The translations under genes and the position numbers were made by a program. Below, piece after piece: positions 50,850-62,184 of a stretch of 64,000 bases of DNA; position 1 is the stretch's first letter; each line of letters starts with the position of its first letter. This stretch comes from Thermocladium modestius JCM 10088 (lineage in GTDB: Archaea; Thermoproteota; Thermoprotei; Thermoproteales; Thermocladiaceae). The stretch is taken from NCBI GenBank assembly GCA_001315925.1, contig BBBF01000001.1, positions 62,001 to 126,000 on the forward strand, given 5' to 3'. Under the pieces are notes generated by a model that saw only the letters and a program-made list of their open reading frames with translations, made no database searches and was not told the origin of the DNA.

Positions 50850-52277
50850 GTGAACGTAAGATTTGGCACGGATGGTGTTAGGGGAATAATAGATTCTACA
50901 TTTAATGAATTGGTGGTGGCCACCATAGTTGAGGCTGCGTTGCGGCATTGGAGTAGGCAGTATGGAGCGACTCGCTTGTTGGTGGGATACGATACCAGGC
51001 GTAAATCGAAGGAGTACGCGAGGTAGCCGCGGTGATAGCTGCTAGTCATGGATTTGATGCGTTGGTGGTGGACTCGCCCACCCCCCCACCCCCCCACCGT
51101 TGCTTGGGCTGTTAAATCGATGGGCTTTCACCTAGGCTTTCAAATAACTGCCAGCCATAATCCGCCTCAATATAACGGCATCAAGATAATAACTATGGCC
51201 GGTTCCTCAGCTTTTCCCAATGACACTGATGAGGTAGAGAAGATAATACGTGACGAGGGGGGGGATGATATAATTAAGTCGATAAGGGATGTGCCTAGCA
51301 AATCAATGCCTACCGTATCGTTAAAGGATCCATATATTGATTACATTCTATCATGGCTTGAAAGCAGGGTTGACATCAATAAATCCCTCAACGTAATAGT
51401 GGATCCAATGCATGGGGGGGCAGCTGTTGGATATACATCCAAGATACTGGAATCCCTGGGCATGAGGGTAAAGGAGATACATGGCTTTCACGATTCGTCT
51501 TTTGGAGCTTAGAGCCGGAGCCTGAGGAGAGGAACTTGGGTGAGATGATAAATGCAGTGGCAAGTGGTGATTTTGACTTAGGCATCGCCCATGATGGTGA
51601 TGCAGATAGATTGGCAGTTGCTGTGAAGGGGGGGCTTGGTTTTCTCGGTGCAAATAGAATCATACCGATCATGATTAACAAGTTGAACGATTTAGGATTA
51701 ATAAGGAGGGGATTAGGAAGGACTGTTGCCACAACTCACTTGGTAGATTGCTTAGCGTCCCGGTTTGGGGGTTCCGCTCTATGAGACACCAGTTGGAATA
51801 AAATACATATCTGAGCTAATAATAGATGGAAAAATAGATATTGGAGGAGAAGAGAGCGGTGGTTTGGCGTATTCGTGGCATGTACCCGAGAAAGATGGGA
51901 TATACAGTGGTTCTTTGTTTGCATCGTTGATAGATGGCAATGCAAGCGTGGAGTTGGATAGGATCACCTCGATATGCGGGACCATGTATTCGTCCAGGAT
52001 AGATATGGCTATGCAGAACTCAAAGGAATTCGTTGCATCAAATGGAGATGCCATCATTGATTCACTGTCTAGTCTCGGCGAGGTAAGCAAGGTAGTTAGA
52101 ATGGATGGGATAAAGGTGATTTACGCGGATGGAAGTTGGTTATTGATCAGGGGAAGCGGAACCGAGCCGAAGCTGAGGATATACGCGGAGACCAAGAGCC
52201 GCGAATCAACGGAGGAACTGCTCAAACGGGCAATCTCCATTATATCAAAGCTGGGTTCTGTGAAGGGGATCAAATAA
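50850..52277 (+). CDS. Phosphohexomutase (phosphoglucomutase/phosphomannomutase), several frameshifts
   Basis: Motifs in order: RFGTDGVRG at the start, the phosphoserine loop TASHNPPQYNGIK, the metal loop IAHDGDADRLAV, the sugar loop GGEESGGLA, and the phosphate clamp RGSGTEPKLRIY. That is the full four-domain enzyme making hexose-1-phosphates for glycosylation. The GTG at 50850 is the probable start. Breaks lie near 51025, 51080-51100 (C7 pair in SPTPTPTVAW), 51508 and 51762-51780. G7 and G8 runs add Gly in DEGGDD, MHGGAA and VKGGLG. It is divergent from the unknown gene at 52278. Confidence 0.88.
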
Positions 52278-52607
52278 TTACTTGTAATTGACAGCGGATT
52301 GCATGAATAATACATTGAATTTATCTCTTCTCTTTATTGTTGCAAATGTGAATATGTGCTCCACGTTAGGCATGTTACCCATAGCGACCGCTCTCACGTA
52401 CTTGACCGCGTTAGGTTCATTTGTTTGATTTCCATCTAAATCCAGCATGCGTATATCCTTCACCTCCAATCCGGCTCCCCTCAGCTTCTCGGAGACGCAA
52501 TTGATTATATCCGTGAATTCCAGCCCGGAGCAATCCTTCATGAATTCCATCATTACCTCTGAATGTATCTTCTGTATTGCCTTGCTTACCTCATCTCCTG
52601 CATCCAT
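52278..52607 (-). CDS. Hypothetical protein (109 aa)
   Basis: A small soluble protein with a helix-rich front (AIQKIHSEVMMEFMKDC) and a strand-rich back ending in DKFNVLFMQSAVNYK. It carries two Cys but no CxxC pair and no known motif. The frame is clean and has no long G/C run. It is adjacent to, and convergent with, the phosphohexomutase gene. Confidence 0.45.
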   Translation of the reverse strand: MDAGDEVSKAIQKIHSEVMMEFMKDCSGLEFTDIINCVSEKLRGAGLEVKDIRMLDLDGNQTNEPNAVKYVRAVAMGNMPNVEHIFTFATIKRRDKFNVLFMQSAVNYK

Positions 52608-52836
52608 TGGAGCATGGCTATTACATACTATTAAATTTTTCCTATAATTATTTTGATCAAGCTATATCTCGCTTGGGAGACATGGCCTGATGCGAGTAAT
52701 AAGGCTTTTGATGGCATGCTTAGAATAATAGTCCTTTAGGATTGGCATGGTCTCCATGCTTTGCCCGTAACTCAATGTATTAACACTTGCCTATTTGCTA
52801 ACGTTTTTTAAATAATAAGGCATTATCCCGAACGAA
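52608..52836. promoter_or_regulatory. Divergent intergenic region with ABC-operon promoter
   Basis: TTTTTTAAATAATAA (52804-52818) lies about 26 nt before the ATG at 52837. No further element is recognised in the left part. Confidence 0.45.
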
Positions 52837-53578
52837 ATGGATGGTTTGAGCGTTGATGGATTGAGGGTGTCAATAGGCGGCACATACATAATAAAGGATA
52901 TATCGTTCAACGTCAAGAGAGGAAGGATAGCCTGCCTTTGGGCCCAAATGGCGCTGGCAAGACCACGATTATAAAATCGATAATGGGATTAATGCCTTTC
53001 AGCGGTGTTATTAAAATAGATGGGGGGGTACCAATGGATCCCGGCAGTAATGAATTCAAGAAAATAGTAGGATACGTTCCTGAGTCTCCTCTATTATTTG
53101 ACTCGTTGACTGTTGAAGAGACAATTCAATTCATTTCGTCGGTAAGAGGCTTGGGCTCTGAGCATAGCGACTGGATTAAGTGGTTATTGAATGCTTTTGG
53201 ATTAGATGCGCAGGCACGTAAATTGATTTCATCGTTATCAATAGGTACTAGGCAAAAGATTTCCATAGTAACGGCATTGATGCATAGGCCTGAAGTTCTG
53301 TTATTGGATGAGCCTTTCAATTGGTTGGATATAGCTCCATCGTTATATTGCGGGAATTATTAAATAAATACAAGGATAATGGAAGGTCCATTCTGATGGC
53401 TACTCACATGTTAGACGTGGCCGAGAGATTATGCAGCGAGGTGATTCTAATCAATAATGGCGCAGTGCTTAATATAGTGGATTCCTCAGAATTAAGCAAG
53501 GATAAACTGGAGAAATTAGTTCTGGAGGAGACTGAAATGGATAAATACGTTAAGGCAGTCCTAAGCGGAAATCAATAA
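52837..53578 (+). CDS. ABC transporter ATP-binding protein, two frameshifts
   Basis: The order is a Walker A LGPNGAGKTTIIKS, Q-loop YVPESP, signature LSIGTRQKISIV, Walker B VLLLDEPFNWLD and H-loop MATHMLD. Its relatives are the ABC-2-type exporters (CcmA-like). The frame breaks near 52936 (TGCCTTTGGGCCC, two bases short or one long around the P-loop) and near 53325 just after Walker B (DIAPS to GYSSIVILREL). G7 adds a Gly in KIDGGVP. It is followed by a large membrane gene, its presumed permease, about 96 nt downstream. Confidence 0.88.
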
Positions 53579-53674
53579 CTTAAGCCTTTTGATGAGTCCC
53601 GCAAAATGGCGGTGATTGTTGACTATAAGTTCACGTAGGTTCGCCGCTGGAACATTTATTTATGCCGTGATTCT

Positions 53675-55279
53675 ATGCGGGAAATCACGGGAAAACTGGG
53701 CATAAGAGAATTAATGTATAGGGAATTGTTATTTCAGGGTGTTGTAGGCTCTAGACTTCATGGGTTGCCAACCATTATTGAAGGCAGCGCATTGAGGAGG
53801 GTGATGAAGATATCCTATATCCAGAAGGCCTTCATATCGCTTTTCATAATATTCATGTATGTAGTGGATGTTGCGCTGATAAAGCTATCGGCCACGTTCG
53901 TGAAGGGATTGGGATCCACCGCCTCAATGCCGGGGGGGCAATCCATTGCCCATATAGTAGGTCAGTTAAATCCAGTGGCCCTCTCCGCTTCATATCCATT
54001 GACTGTGTTCTCGTATACGTTCTCCATTCTCTTAATAGACACTCTTCAATTGCTATATTCCATTAGAGGTACATATTTGATGGATTTCTTCTTGGTGCTT
54101 CCCATCGATAGAGAGTCAATTCAACGTGGCCTGATAGGATCTACCTTGAGGGTAATGGATGCGCCGCTCGCCGCCAATGTTGTGGTCGGTATTGCATTAT
54201 CATTCTTTTTATCTCCTTTATCGCCATTGATAACTGCAGCTGCAATAATCTATGCATTTGCGTGTTTCTCAATAATGATGATGGTGCTGACCAAGGGCTC
54301 ATCTTCCATGATGCAGATGATGCTTGTCTCGGCGGTGATGATAGCCTTCTTAATGATAGGCAGCTTCCTTCCTCTTATAATGATGGAATACTCCACATCC
54401 ACTGCGATCTTCACATCAGTTGAGCTGCCATTGTCCTTGATTAGATATGTCCCAATAATAAACTTAGTGTCGGCTGAGTTATCTCCAGCTTCCCCTGTTA
54501 TAGCATCGGTCGTGCTATACTCAGCAGCAGCCCTTGCAATCATATCATTGCTGGCGAGGATAGATTATAGATCGCTGTTCATGGAGGGAGGTTTGGCTTC
54601 GCGCGTTGGTTCTATTAGGTTAAGGAAGAGAAATTTGGTTGTTTCCATGATATTAAAGGAACTGAAGGCAATATATAGATCCAGCAGATTGTTGATGATG
54701 ACTATGGTTCCTATAGCCTATGGTATCATATCCCTGATAATGGTGCTAATAGTTCCATATAAATACCTTAGTCCTAGGCTTGTGTTGATAAGCATCATGC
54801 CGTTTGAATTGATGATGAGCATAGTCACCGTGATGATTGTTTATCTATCCTATATGGTGGACCTGGGAGGGTATTACTTGCTCAAGATGCTGCCGTTAGG
54901 CAGGAAGAAGATATTGGAATCAAAGGTGTTATTATCATTTATCCTATACTTAGCATTTTCCTCACCGTTGCTGTTAGTGCTTGGAATAAATGCATTGTTG
55001 AATCTACTTCCAATAATGATATTGGAGGTTATGCCCATAATGGTGGGGGTTGGATTGCTGGATACCACAATAAATTCGTTTATGAAGCAGATAACCATGG
55101 GTACGCTGCCATTATTCATGATAATATTGATAGGGTTAGCCGTTTTAGTGGCGGTCTTGCCGTTAATTTCAGCCGCGGTGTTATTCTACGTATCCAGCGA
55201 GCGGGCTGCATTAATGGGCATGGGCGTCTTATCCCTCATTGAGCTAGCCGTCGTACTGATAGTGAATATATTGGAATGA
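53675..55279 (+). CDS. ABC-2 type transporter permease
   Basis: A 534-aa membrane protein with at least ten hydrophobic segments (for example SLFIIFMYVVDVALIKL, MLVSAVMIAFLMIGSFLPLIM, LLSFILYLAFSSPLLLVLGINALL). It has a cytoplasmic charged loop (RLRKRNLVVSMILKELKAI). It pairs with the preceding ATPase. Substrate unknown. The true N-terminus may lie upstream: a frame at 53606 (MAVIVDYKFT, then RFAAGTFIYAVIL) reads like another helix but is cut by stops. The frame itself is intact. The end overlaps the next minus-strand gene by 44 nt. Confidence 0.75.
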   Translation: MREITGKLGIRELMYRELLFQGVVGSRLHGLPTIIEGSALRRVMKISYIQKAFISLFIIFMYVVDVALIKLSATFVKGLGSTASMPGGQSIAHIVGQLNPVALSASYPLTVFSYTFSILLIDTLQLLYSIRGTYLMDFFLVLPIDRESIQRGLIGSTLRVMDAPLAANVVVGIALSFFLSPLSPLITAAAIIYAFACFSIMMMVLTKGSSSMMQMMLVSAVMIAFLMIGSFLPLIMMEYSTSTAIFTSVELPLSLIRYVPIINLVSAELSPASPVIASVVLYSAAALAIISLLARIDYRSLFMEGGLASRVGSIRLRKRNLVVSMILKELKAIYRSSRLLMMTMVPIAYGIISLIMVLIVPYKYLSPRLVLISIMPFELMMSIVTVMIVYLSYMVDLGGYYLLKMLPLGRKKILESKVLLSFILYLAFSSPLLLVLGINALLNLLPIMILEVMPIMVGVGLLDTTINSFMKQITMGTLPLFMIILIGLAVLVAVLPLISAAVLFYVSSERAALMGMGVLSLIELAVVLIVNILE

Positions 55280-56081
55280 AATGGTCTATTATTGGAAGCA
55301 ATTGATCGGTGAACCTATTTATGACTGTGACTATGAACCTATCCCCCCCATCTTGCTCAAACGGTATTCCATGAACGCTCAACAGTCTGCTTAATGACTT
55401 TAGATCGCCCTCCGCAGTCACCTCTGCCTTATAGGGAGTAAATGCCTCTCCTTCTAGCGCGACCTTCAATGTATCGTGTATATGCCTGGCCAACCTATAC
55501 GCTACATCATATGGAGGTAAGCCTTGTGGGAGCGTCATTAAATGCACATTAAATCCCTCCATTAGAAAATGCGCATGGGGGGGCTTGTACATCTCATCCC
55601 CCCCCTCCTCGTTTAGGGTCACTATTAATGTGAGCTTCGGTTTTAGTCTCCACATAAGCTCATGTATGTAGGAGGAGTACTTGGAATTCAGCAATAGGAA
55701 GTCGTTGAATACATCTATTCCATCCTCATCCAATCGTCCCCCCCTATCCATTGTTATGTCGGAGAACGCCCCCCCACCATTTGCATATGGTACATATACA
55801 GCGTCATCTACATGAGGAAACAATTGCCTCTTTATGTTGGTGGGGGGGCAAGACGATGATGCCATTAACGTCAAGGAATTCGATATTAAATATTCATTGA
55901 AATTAAACCCGCTCATTATCATTATCTCCGGTTCCCTGCCCGTCCTTATCACTGGGGGGGTGATTGAATCATCGACATTACATCCAACAGTTTTCAAAAA
56001 TGATGATGCGTAGGATAGATTAACGGGTCTCGTCTGTAGAGCTATCATTGGATTGGCAGGTATGCTCATTAAATCACGCAA
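55236..56081 (-). CDS. Hypothetical protein (281 aa)
   Basis: A soluble protein with two halves. The first is PEIMIMSGFNFNEYLISNS and DDAVYVPYANGGGAFSDIT. The second is LKPKLTLIVTLNEEGGDEMYKPPHAHFLMEGFNVHLMTLPQGLPPYDVAYRLARHIHDTL, then a ferredoxin-like tail (KAEVTAEGDLKSLSRLL). The YDVAYRLARHIHDTL helix recurs in archaeal proteins acting on nucleotides, but I cannot name a family. C6-C8 runs add Gly pairs in several loops. The frame is intact. It overlaps the permease end by 44 nt, tail to tail. Confidence 0.45.
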   Translation of the reverse strand: MRDLMSIPANPMIALQTRPVNLSYASSFLKTVGCNVDDSITPPVIRTGREPEIMIMSGFNFNEYLISNSLTLMASSSCPPTNIKRQLFPHVDDAVYVPYANGGGAFSDITMDRGGRLDEDGIDVFNDFLLLNSKYSSYIHELMWRLKPKLTLIVTLNEEGGDEMYKPPHAHFLMEGFNVHLMTLPQGLPPYDVAYRLARHIHDTLKVALEGEAFTPYKAEVTAEGDLKSLSRLLSVHGIPFEQDGGDRFIVTVINRFTDQLLPIIDHFIPIYSLSVRRLAQ

Positions 56082-56232
56082 GCATCTGCCTTTTTAAATC
56101 CAACACCTCCAGTTTAAGGGGGGGAGTCCTAGCACTTCAATAATTTAATATTAATTATTGATTAACGATAACTTCATTATTAATGAGTGATGCACCAAGC
56201 ATTATGGAAATATCTGCGTATTTGAGCGGGAC

Positions 56233-58174
56233 CTAGGTAGAACTCGTGCTTTTCAACATGGGAAGGCGAAGTCGCAACGAACGCCTAACGTCCCACATCT
56301 CTATGTTATCGTAGGGACAAGCCTCTACGCACTCGCCGACGCCCACACAAGTAATGCTCTTATAATACCCCCCCTTGGCTATGAAGCTGCCAGGCATGCT
56401 TGAGTTACCCGTGGGACATGCTCTAATGCAGTCCTTGCTTTTACATGATATGCATGCATTGGGGGGGTTCCTCGCCACCAACTTGAAAAAGCCGAGCCTG
56501 CCTATCAATTGATTGAACGCTCCCCAATGACACCATCCATACGTGACGCAATTATAAGTGCCCAGCAACGGCGATAATGCGAACATCACATACCAAATAA
56601 CTCCAAAGGAGATCAAGTAAAGCAACACCAATGGATCGACTCCCCCCATGCGGTCACGTTTAAGTACTTTGTTTGGTCCATGTAAGAGATTACAGCCAGC
56701 GCTATTAGAAGAGGCATTATTGATGTAATCAATGCATCATGTATCTTACGTATAACTCCCCCCCGCGGTACTTGGCGATTTCCAGCATTGAATCGTATTT
56801 GTTTGAGATCATCATAGAATGTGCCTTGCCACATATAAGCTGCGGAACACGTTAGGGAACAGACCTGTCTTGATCCGAAAAGGAATGACAGGATGCCATT
56901 TATGGCATAGGTGCCCAACACAGCTATTAAAAGCGAGGGAGCAAGGGGGGGTCCAGCAGTGCCAAGACCCATGCTCCAATCCAAATAAGGATATTTTACC
57001 AACAGTTGGGAGGAAACTTGGAATATAAATGCTATAGAGTACATAGGCCATCATCATCATGATCATCCTTACCTTATTCTCTAGATTACGCGATTCACTC
57101 ATCTTTGCAGCAACTAACCATCCCATTTCTATCCCCCCCATCATAATTAAGAAACCCGGGCTCAAGGATAATGACGAAATGAACTCTATTGAACCGATCA
57201 CGCTAATGGGGGGGTTAAGCAATGACTTGAGCTGGATTACGTCAAGCCATCCTGCTTCCATTGAAATCACTCCACCCATGGCCGCCTCAGCTACAAATAT
57301 AGCTGAAAGGGATAATGCCAAGATAACGGGCTTTGTCAGCCATGAAGTTCGCCCACCCATTAAATCATCGTTGAGGTACACCACGAAGTACCAAGCCATG
57401 TCCACAAGCACGGCTGCTCCGTAGGAGATCCATGGAATGAATCCAATATATGCAAGTAATTGAACCAGCATCATAATTGCCATAACTATGCTTGCGCCTA
57501 CGAATACATGTATGTCATGATCATGGATGACCTTGTGCCTATGAAGATAATCCAGCATGATAATTATTGTAATGGTCATTATGATGGCGGAAGCAGAGAG
57601 CGAGAGCTCGAACCAATAGCTCCCCATCATTATGGGGGGGTTAAACAACATATTGATTATCCATAGAGGAGCTATTTTGCTCAATAATCCTCCATTTCTC
57701 TTATTTAATGCATAGCTTATGCCCGCCTCCACGGTCATGGGCACTATGAACCAAGGACTATTGAGGGACCTGAGCAATAGATCGTTACTTGCGCCGTTGA
57801 AGTATAATGTGTAGGTTATCCCCCCCATCAAGATCTCGCCTATTAATGCCCCCCCAACCGCCACGGCAACAGTGGAAAGCTTACGATCAATTACGCGGTC
57901 GCTGCCAGTATTGCCGCTCAGGAATACAAGCCAAGCGATCATGGATACATTAGCTATAAGTATGGCGGTGAATAGATTATCGGTATTGGGACTAGCTAAG
58001 TAGTAGGCAGCTGCCCCCGAACATTATAGACATTGCCGCCAGGATGTAGAGCAACCATAACAATGATTTTATTGATAATTCCTTAGTTGCCTTGTAGCGC
58101 CATATTACGAGAACCACGGCCGCCACCATTCCGGCGGCGCCGCCATAAACGAAGTATATCGACCATGGATTCAT
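56233..58174 (-). CDS. FixG/NapH-like membrane ferredoxin protein of the respiratory operon, several frameshifts
   Basis: The first 430 residues give about ten helices (MNPWSIYFVYGGAAG to MAYVLYSIYIPSF). The C-terminal part has CVTYGWCHWGAF, as in FixG/NapH (CRYLCPLGA type), then ferredoxin motifs CISCKSKDCIRACP and CVGVGECVEACP. In the second motif the usual CxxC reads C-V-G-V, so only three Cys are present, which may give a [3Fe-4S] or altered cluster. Frame breaks lie near 58015 (C5, C4 needed), 57010 and 56645. The start overlaps the cytochrome b stop (ATGA), so it belongs to the operon. Confidence 0.65.
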
Positions 58175-59678
58175 TTACTTCGCCCAGGCTTGGGCGGGTA
58201 TGCTATATACCTATATAGTGCTATTATTTCGCCGAATACAACCAAACCGGCTCCAACCAATACTCCTATCATGGGCTCGAACGAACCATCAGGCAATACT
58301 TTCCACAGTGCGGCGGTTATTATGACCTCCACTGCCACTAAGAAAGCTAGAACCAGGGTAGCGTATGCCCGCTTCACAGCGATTTCCCTCAGCGTAGGTT
58401 GCTTCATGTTGCCGGGCTTAGGTCCTTTCCACGTTGCATATACGAACGCCATTCCTGCCAATATTATTGCTGTGGGAATTAGCGTCACCTCGGCCACCCT
58501 GATGGGCGGTATGGGAAGTCCAGGCGTCAAGGCTCCCCCCCAAATAGCATATATTATCAACCATACCGTTATCAGCCATATTATTATAACCGTGTGAACC
58601 ATCCTATCCAACGGGTGCAATTTATCGCTGCGGTCCAAGAAGGGCAATAACAATAGGTATAGCAGCGGTATTATTCCTCCCACCGTTACTGCTATGAATG
58701 GTCCGGAGCCGCCTTGGAATAGTGGTAATTGAAAATCAACTATTTTATAAACATTCAAGAAGAACCACAATGGGTAAGGCGGTATGCTGGCCGCGGCTGC
58801 ACTGGTAGGAGATGGTCCTGGTAATGGAGATAGCAAAATGGGTATGGAGCCTTGCGGGAGCATCAAGAGTATGGACGGTATTATCAATATGAACCCCCCA
58901 GACCCAGAAGAGTATTGCAGCAGTGTAAAGGAAGTTGTTGGGCCACCACTTTGGCGCTTCCTTTCTATCCAATTCGGCCGGCGATTTATAATTAAATAGC
59001 TTGGGACTAGGCATGACTCCATTCTGCTCAGCCAATCCCAAGTGCAGTGCAAATAATAACGCCACCAATGCGGCAAGCGTTATGTGCCATGCCAATACCC
59101 TGGTGAATTGAGCGGTCTCTCCTCCGGGCCCGAAGAATATATTGAGCAGCAAGCTTCCCAGCGGCGCGCCTTGAAGGAGGCCCTTCGCTACGTCAGCGCC
59201 ATCCACTGACAAGGTATCTCCTACCAAGGAGTACCCGAAGAATGCTGTGCCGAGAACGGCAGCGCCCATGATAACCCCCCCGAGCACCCATTGGAGCTCC
59301 CTGGGCTTCTTATAGGCGCCCACGAAGTAATTCCTGAATAGATGGACGAATGCCAAGAATATCATGCATAAGCCCCATATAAGTGTGATGCCAGCAATAT
59401 CTTGCCGAAGGCCACATTATTAACTATGTATTCTGTTGATGAATATGCATTGCCGGGCTCATAATACATCAATAATAACAATCCGCTTATCACTTGCCAG
59501 AAAAATGCGGCAGCAGTCATTCCCCCCCCGTCCAGTAGCCAAGCTTGAACATGTAATCCGGCGTTCCCACCAGCGGTAGCTCGCTTAATTTAGCCCGCTC
59601 ATCCAGCCATGCCCAGAAATCGAAGCTCTTGGCCTTATCAATTGCCTGGCCAACTTTCTTTCTTATGTTGACCTCCAT
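58171..59678 (-). CDS. Cytochrome b (SoxN/SoxG-like), two frameshifts
   Basis: The front EVNIRKKVGQAIDKAKSFDFWAWLDERAKLSELPLVGTPDYMF is a cytochrome b N-terminus. Heme ligands are ASHLYGAYAMIFLAFVHLFRNY (His pair 13 apart) and LAWHITLAALVALLFALHLGL (second pair). Its C-terminal half adds four more helices (PLLYLLLLPFLDRSD, VIIIWLITVWLIIYAIWGG). It partners the Rieske protein 7 nt upstream as a quinol-oxidising bc-type unit. The coding-strand G7-G8 at about 59521-59528 shifts the frame after helix one. C6 near 58896 shifts it before the C-terminal part. The ATG is at 59678. Confidence 0.88.
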
Positions 59679-59684
59679 TCCTCA

Positions 59685-60479
59685 TCACCCGCATTGAGAC
59701 AGCTTTCCTAGGTTATTTACAACTGCTTGGGTTACTGGGGAGCCTCCTTGTAAGTCACCCATCGGGTTGTTTACTACGGAATCGGTCGGATTCCCGAAGC
59801 CAGGGTGTCCATATATCACTGGACCAACCATCTTCTCCGCATATAATTCATCAGTGCTTGGATCGTATTTGAGCGATACGTAGGGCAATGGTCTAACGGT
59901 TGGGCCCGTCACCACCGCACCGCCCTTGGCCGGGTCATATGTGCTTCCATGGCATAAGCAATGGATTACTCCCTTAAGGGATCCAGCGCTGGTCTGGGCT
60001 GGTTGGCATGAGGGTATATTGGGGGGGTAGAAGGATATCAAGGGAGTTTGACAACCTAGATGCTGGCATATACCGCTATATGCCACTATTGAATTATTCG
60101 GCCCCACGCCGCCGGGAAAGTCGTATGTAGCTCCGGTTTGAGGCACCGTTACTGTAGTGGGCGGCACGTTCACTGGATTTCCCTGTTGATCGCCTATGTT
60201 TATCAACATGTTGGGTTCATTGGATAATGGATAGTTGAACACATATAGGTAAGACGTATTTGGAGGTATGCTGCTTGCCTTTATTGGGTTGCCGCTGGGA
60301 TCCAACAACTTCAACGTGGGAAAGCTTGTCAAGCCGCTCACCGGCGGTATTATCTCCTCTATTATGGGCGGCACCGCGCTAATTATCATGGCGGCGCCGG
60401 CCAGCGTTACCAGCGCCTTTAGCGTGCGCCTCCTCACCAAGTCTACCTCCTCCTTCTTCTCTCCTTCTTTCTCAGGCAT
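59685..60479 (-). CDS. Rieske iron-sulfur protein (SoxL/SoxF-like)
   Basis: Intact at 264 aa. The N-terminal RRRTLKALVTLAGAAMII is a twin-Arg-like leader plus membrane anchor. The [2Fe-2S] motifs are CQHLGC and CLCHGS, with two Cys and two His plus the bracketing Cys pair. The sequence outside the cluster is Pro/Asn/Gly-rich, as in acidophile Rieske proteins, and lies outside the membrane. It passes electrons from quinol to cytochrome or copper carriers. It overlaps the oxidase subunit I stop by 8 nt, so the operon is translationally linked. Confidence 0.93.
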   Translation of the reverse strand: MPEKEGEKKEEVDLVRRRTLKALVTLAGAAMIISAVPPIIEEIIPPVSGLTSFPTLKLLDPSGNPIKASSIPPNTSYLYVFNYPLSNEPNMLINIGDQQGNPVNVPPTTVTVPQTGATYDFPGGVGPNNSIVAYSGICQHLGCQTPLISFYPPNIPSCQPAQTSAGSLKGVIHCLCHGSTYDPAKGGAVVTGPTVRPLPYVSLKYDPSTDELYAEKMVGPVIYGHPGFGNPTDSVVNNPMGDLQGGSPVTQAVVNNLGKLSQCG

Positions 60480-62036
60480 ATTGTTCCACCTCTACTCCGA
60501 TCTTCTTTATTCTCTTGATTACCAATTCATTGAATAGTTTTAATGCGAATATGCCTTGGCCTATTCCCAATATGGTGGCGAATATTACGCCCAGCAAGTC
60601 TAGGTTAGGGACAGGTATGTTGTATACGCTTAACAAATAATGATATGCGTACCTCCTCGGGACGCCCAGCAATCCTTCTGCCATCCATACATTGACGAAG
60701 CCGTAACCTCCTATTAAGCTCATCCAGAAATGCACCTTGCTCCATTTATCGTATAGGTTAACTCCTTGATATATTCGGGGCACTATATAATAGATCATTG
60801 CTATTGCAGTCATTGCGACCACCATTAAGGCAAACAGGTGGAAGTGGCCGACTATCCAGAGGGTATTATGTAGGTATAGGTTCCATCCTATCATGGCTTG
60901 AGCTATTCCGCTGAATCCCCCCCCTCTAGCCATGCAAATATCCCCCCCATATAGGTGAAAAGCATTGGGGGATCCCATTTTATCCCGCCCTTCCAAGTCA
61001 TTGATAGCAGGAATAGATGGATACCGCGGATACTATTGAGATGCCCATTGTGGAGAGTTGGGCAAGGAAGTTCACCGGCAGCGGCTGAAACGGGTATAGG
61101 TATAAGTGATGACCCCCCCATACCAGTAGATTGGTTAGTGCAGCTAGGACCCATATGCCCCCCCCGTCGTTGCATAGCCCACCCACTTTCTATTAGAGTA
61201 TGATTGGAAAACGAGATACATGCCTGCACTGCCGGGAATAGCAATTGATACACTATTGGATGGCCGAAGTACCAGAACATATTGTCTGCAAGGCCAACGT
61301 TTAATCCAAAGTTTTGATCGATAGTGGATCCTATGAACATCACTACCAACAGCGCTGCCAACGGAATAGTGGCTATCAACATATCCAATGCGTCCGCTAC
61401 TAATGGGAAGATCGATACATCGAACTTATCTGTGCTCTTCATCACACCATCAAAGCCAAGCCCCCCCTGACTATAGCGCTTAATGAATTCTTTATGCCTC
61501 TGCCGCCTCGCCGGGCCACCACAATTAATACCTCAATTGTATATAGTATTATTCCCAGTCCAATTAATAATTCTCCGAGCGAAAACGTGGCAACTCCCCA
61601 TAGAGTCCATTGATCTTGCGCAGCATATAAGGGGGGGAGGGGGGGATAAAGGAAGTACCAACCAGCGGCAAATTCCCCATATAAACCGCTTATGCCAACC
61701 AGCGCAAATCCCATCACAAGCACCCAGAAAATTGCGTCGACTAGCTTGTAATCCAGGTCCACGTGAAGAACCTTCACCAAGACATACCAAGTAACGCCCA
61801 TCATGCCGAAGGTCCCCCCCAGTCCTATGAACATGAATTGACCATGCATTGTCATCAATATATAGAAGGGAGATGTACCTATGCTAATCAAATCGGCTTG
61901 CTGGGATCTCATGGTTAACCCCATCAATCCCCCCTGCAAGGAATATGCCAAACCAAGTAAAAAGATACTTGAGAGCAATACGGCCAGCCTTTTTCTCCAA
62001 GGAATCGTAGGACTCGCTTCTCAGGGCCATATCCAT
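60472..62036 (-). CDS. B-type heme-copper oxidase subunit I (SoxB-like), several frameshifts
   Basis: The low-spin heme His is in MTMHGQFMFIGLGG. The CuB/Tyr block is FGHPIVYQLLFPAV (GHPIVY is the B-family form). The later His pair is WIVGHFHLFALM. About twelve helices are spread over three frames. Breaks lie near 61980-61990 (A-run), 61445-61465 (G7), 61195-61225 and 60920-60950 (adjacent C7/C6-C7 runs). It reduces O2 to water using quinol or sulfocyanin electrons. The ATG at 62036 or 62030 sits 22-28 nt behind a CTTATTTAAACC box. Confidence 0.9.
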
Positions 62037-62184
62037 GCTTTTAATATGGTTTAAATAAGCTATAACCGGTTGTTATTTATTTGTAATTTTAAACGAATAT
62101 TTTTTATATCATTTTTAAAAATAATTTGTTTGAGTTAATTATCTATGAACATATACCCTCCATTTATAAAGATCGGTAATAACA
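62037..62184. promoter_or_regulatory. Divergent promoter of the oxidase operons
   Basis: TTTAAATAAG (62050-62059, serving the minus strand) and ATTTATAAAG (62162-62171, serving the plus strand) face away from each other in 148 nt. The space between is almost entirely A/T (TTTTTTATATCATTTTTAAAAATAATTTG), leaving room for a regulator. Confidence 0.55.

Noticed and set aside
53606-53674. Possible upstream extension of the ABC permease (MAVIVDYKFT and a further helix)
   Set aside because: Needs two extra frame changes; too speculative to include.
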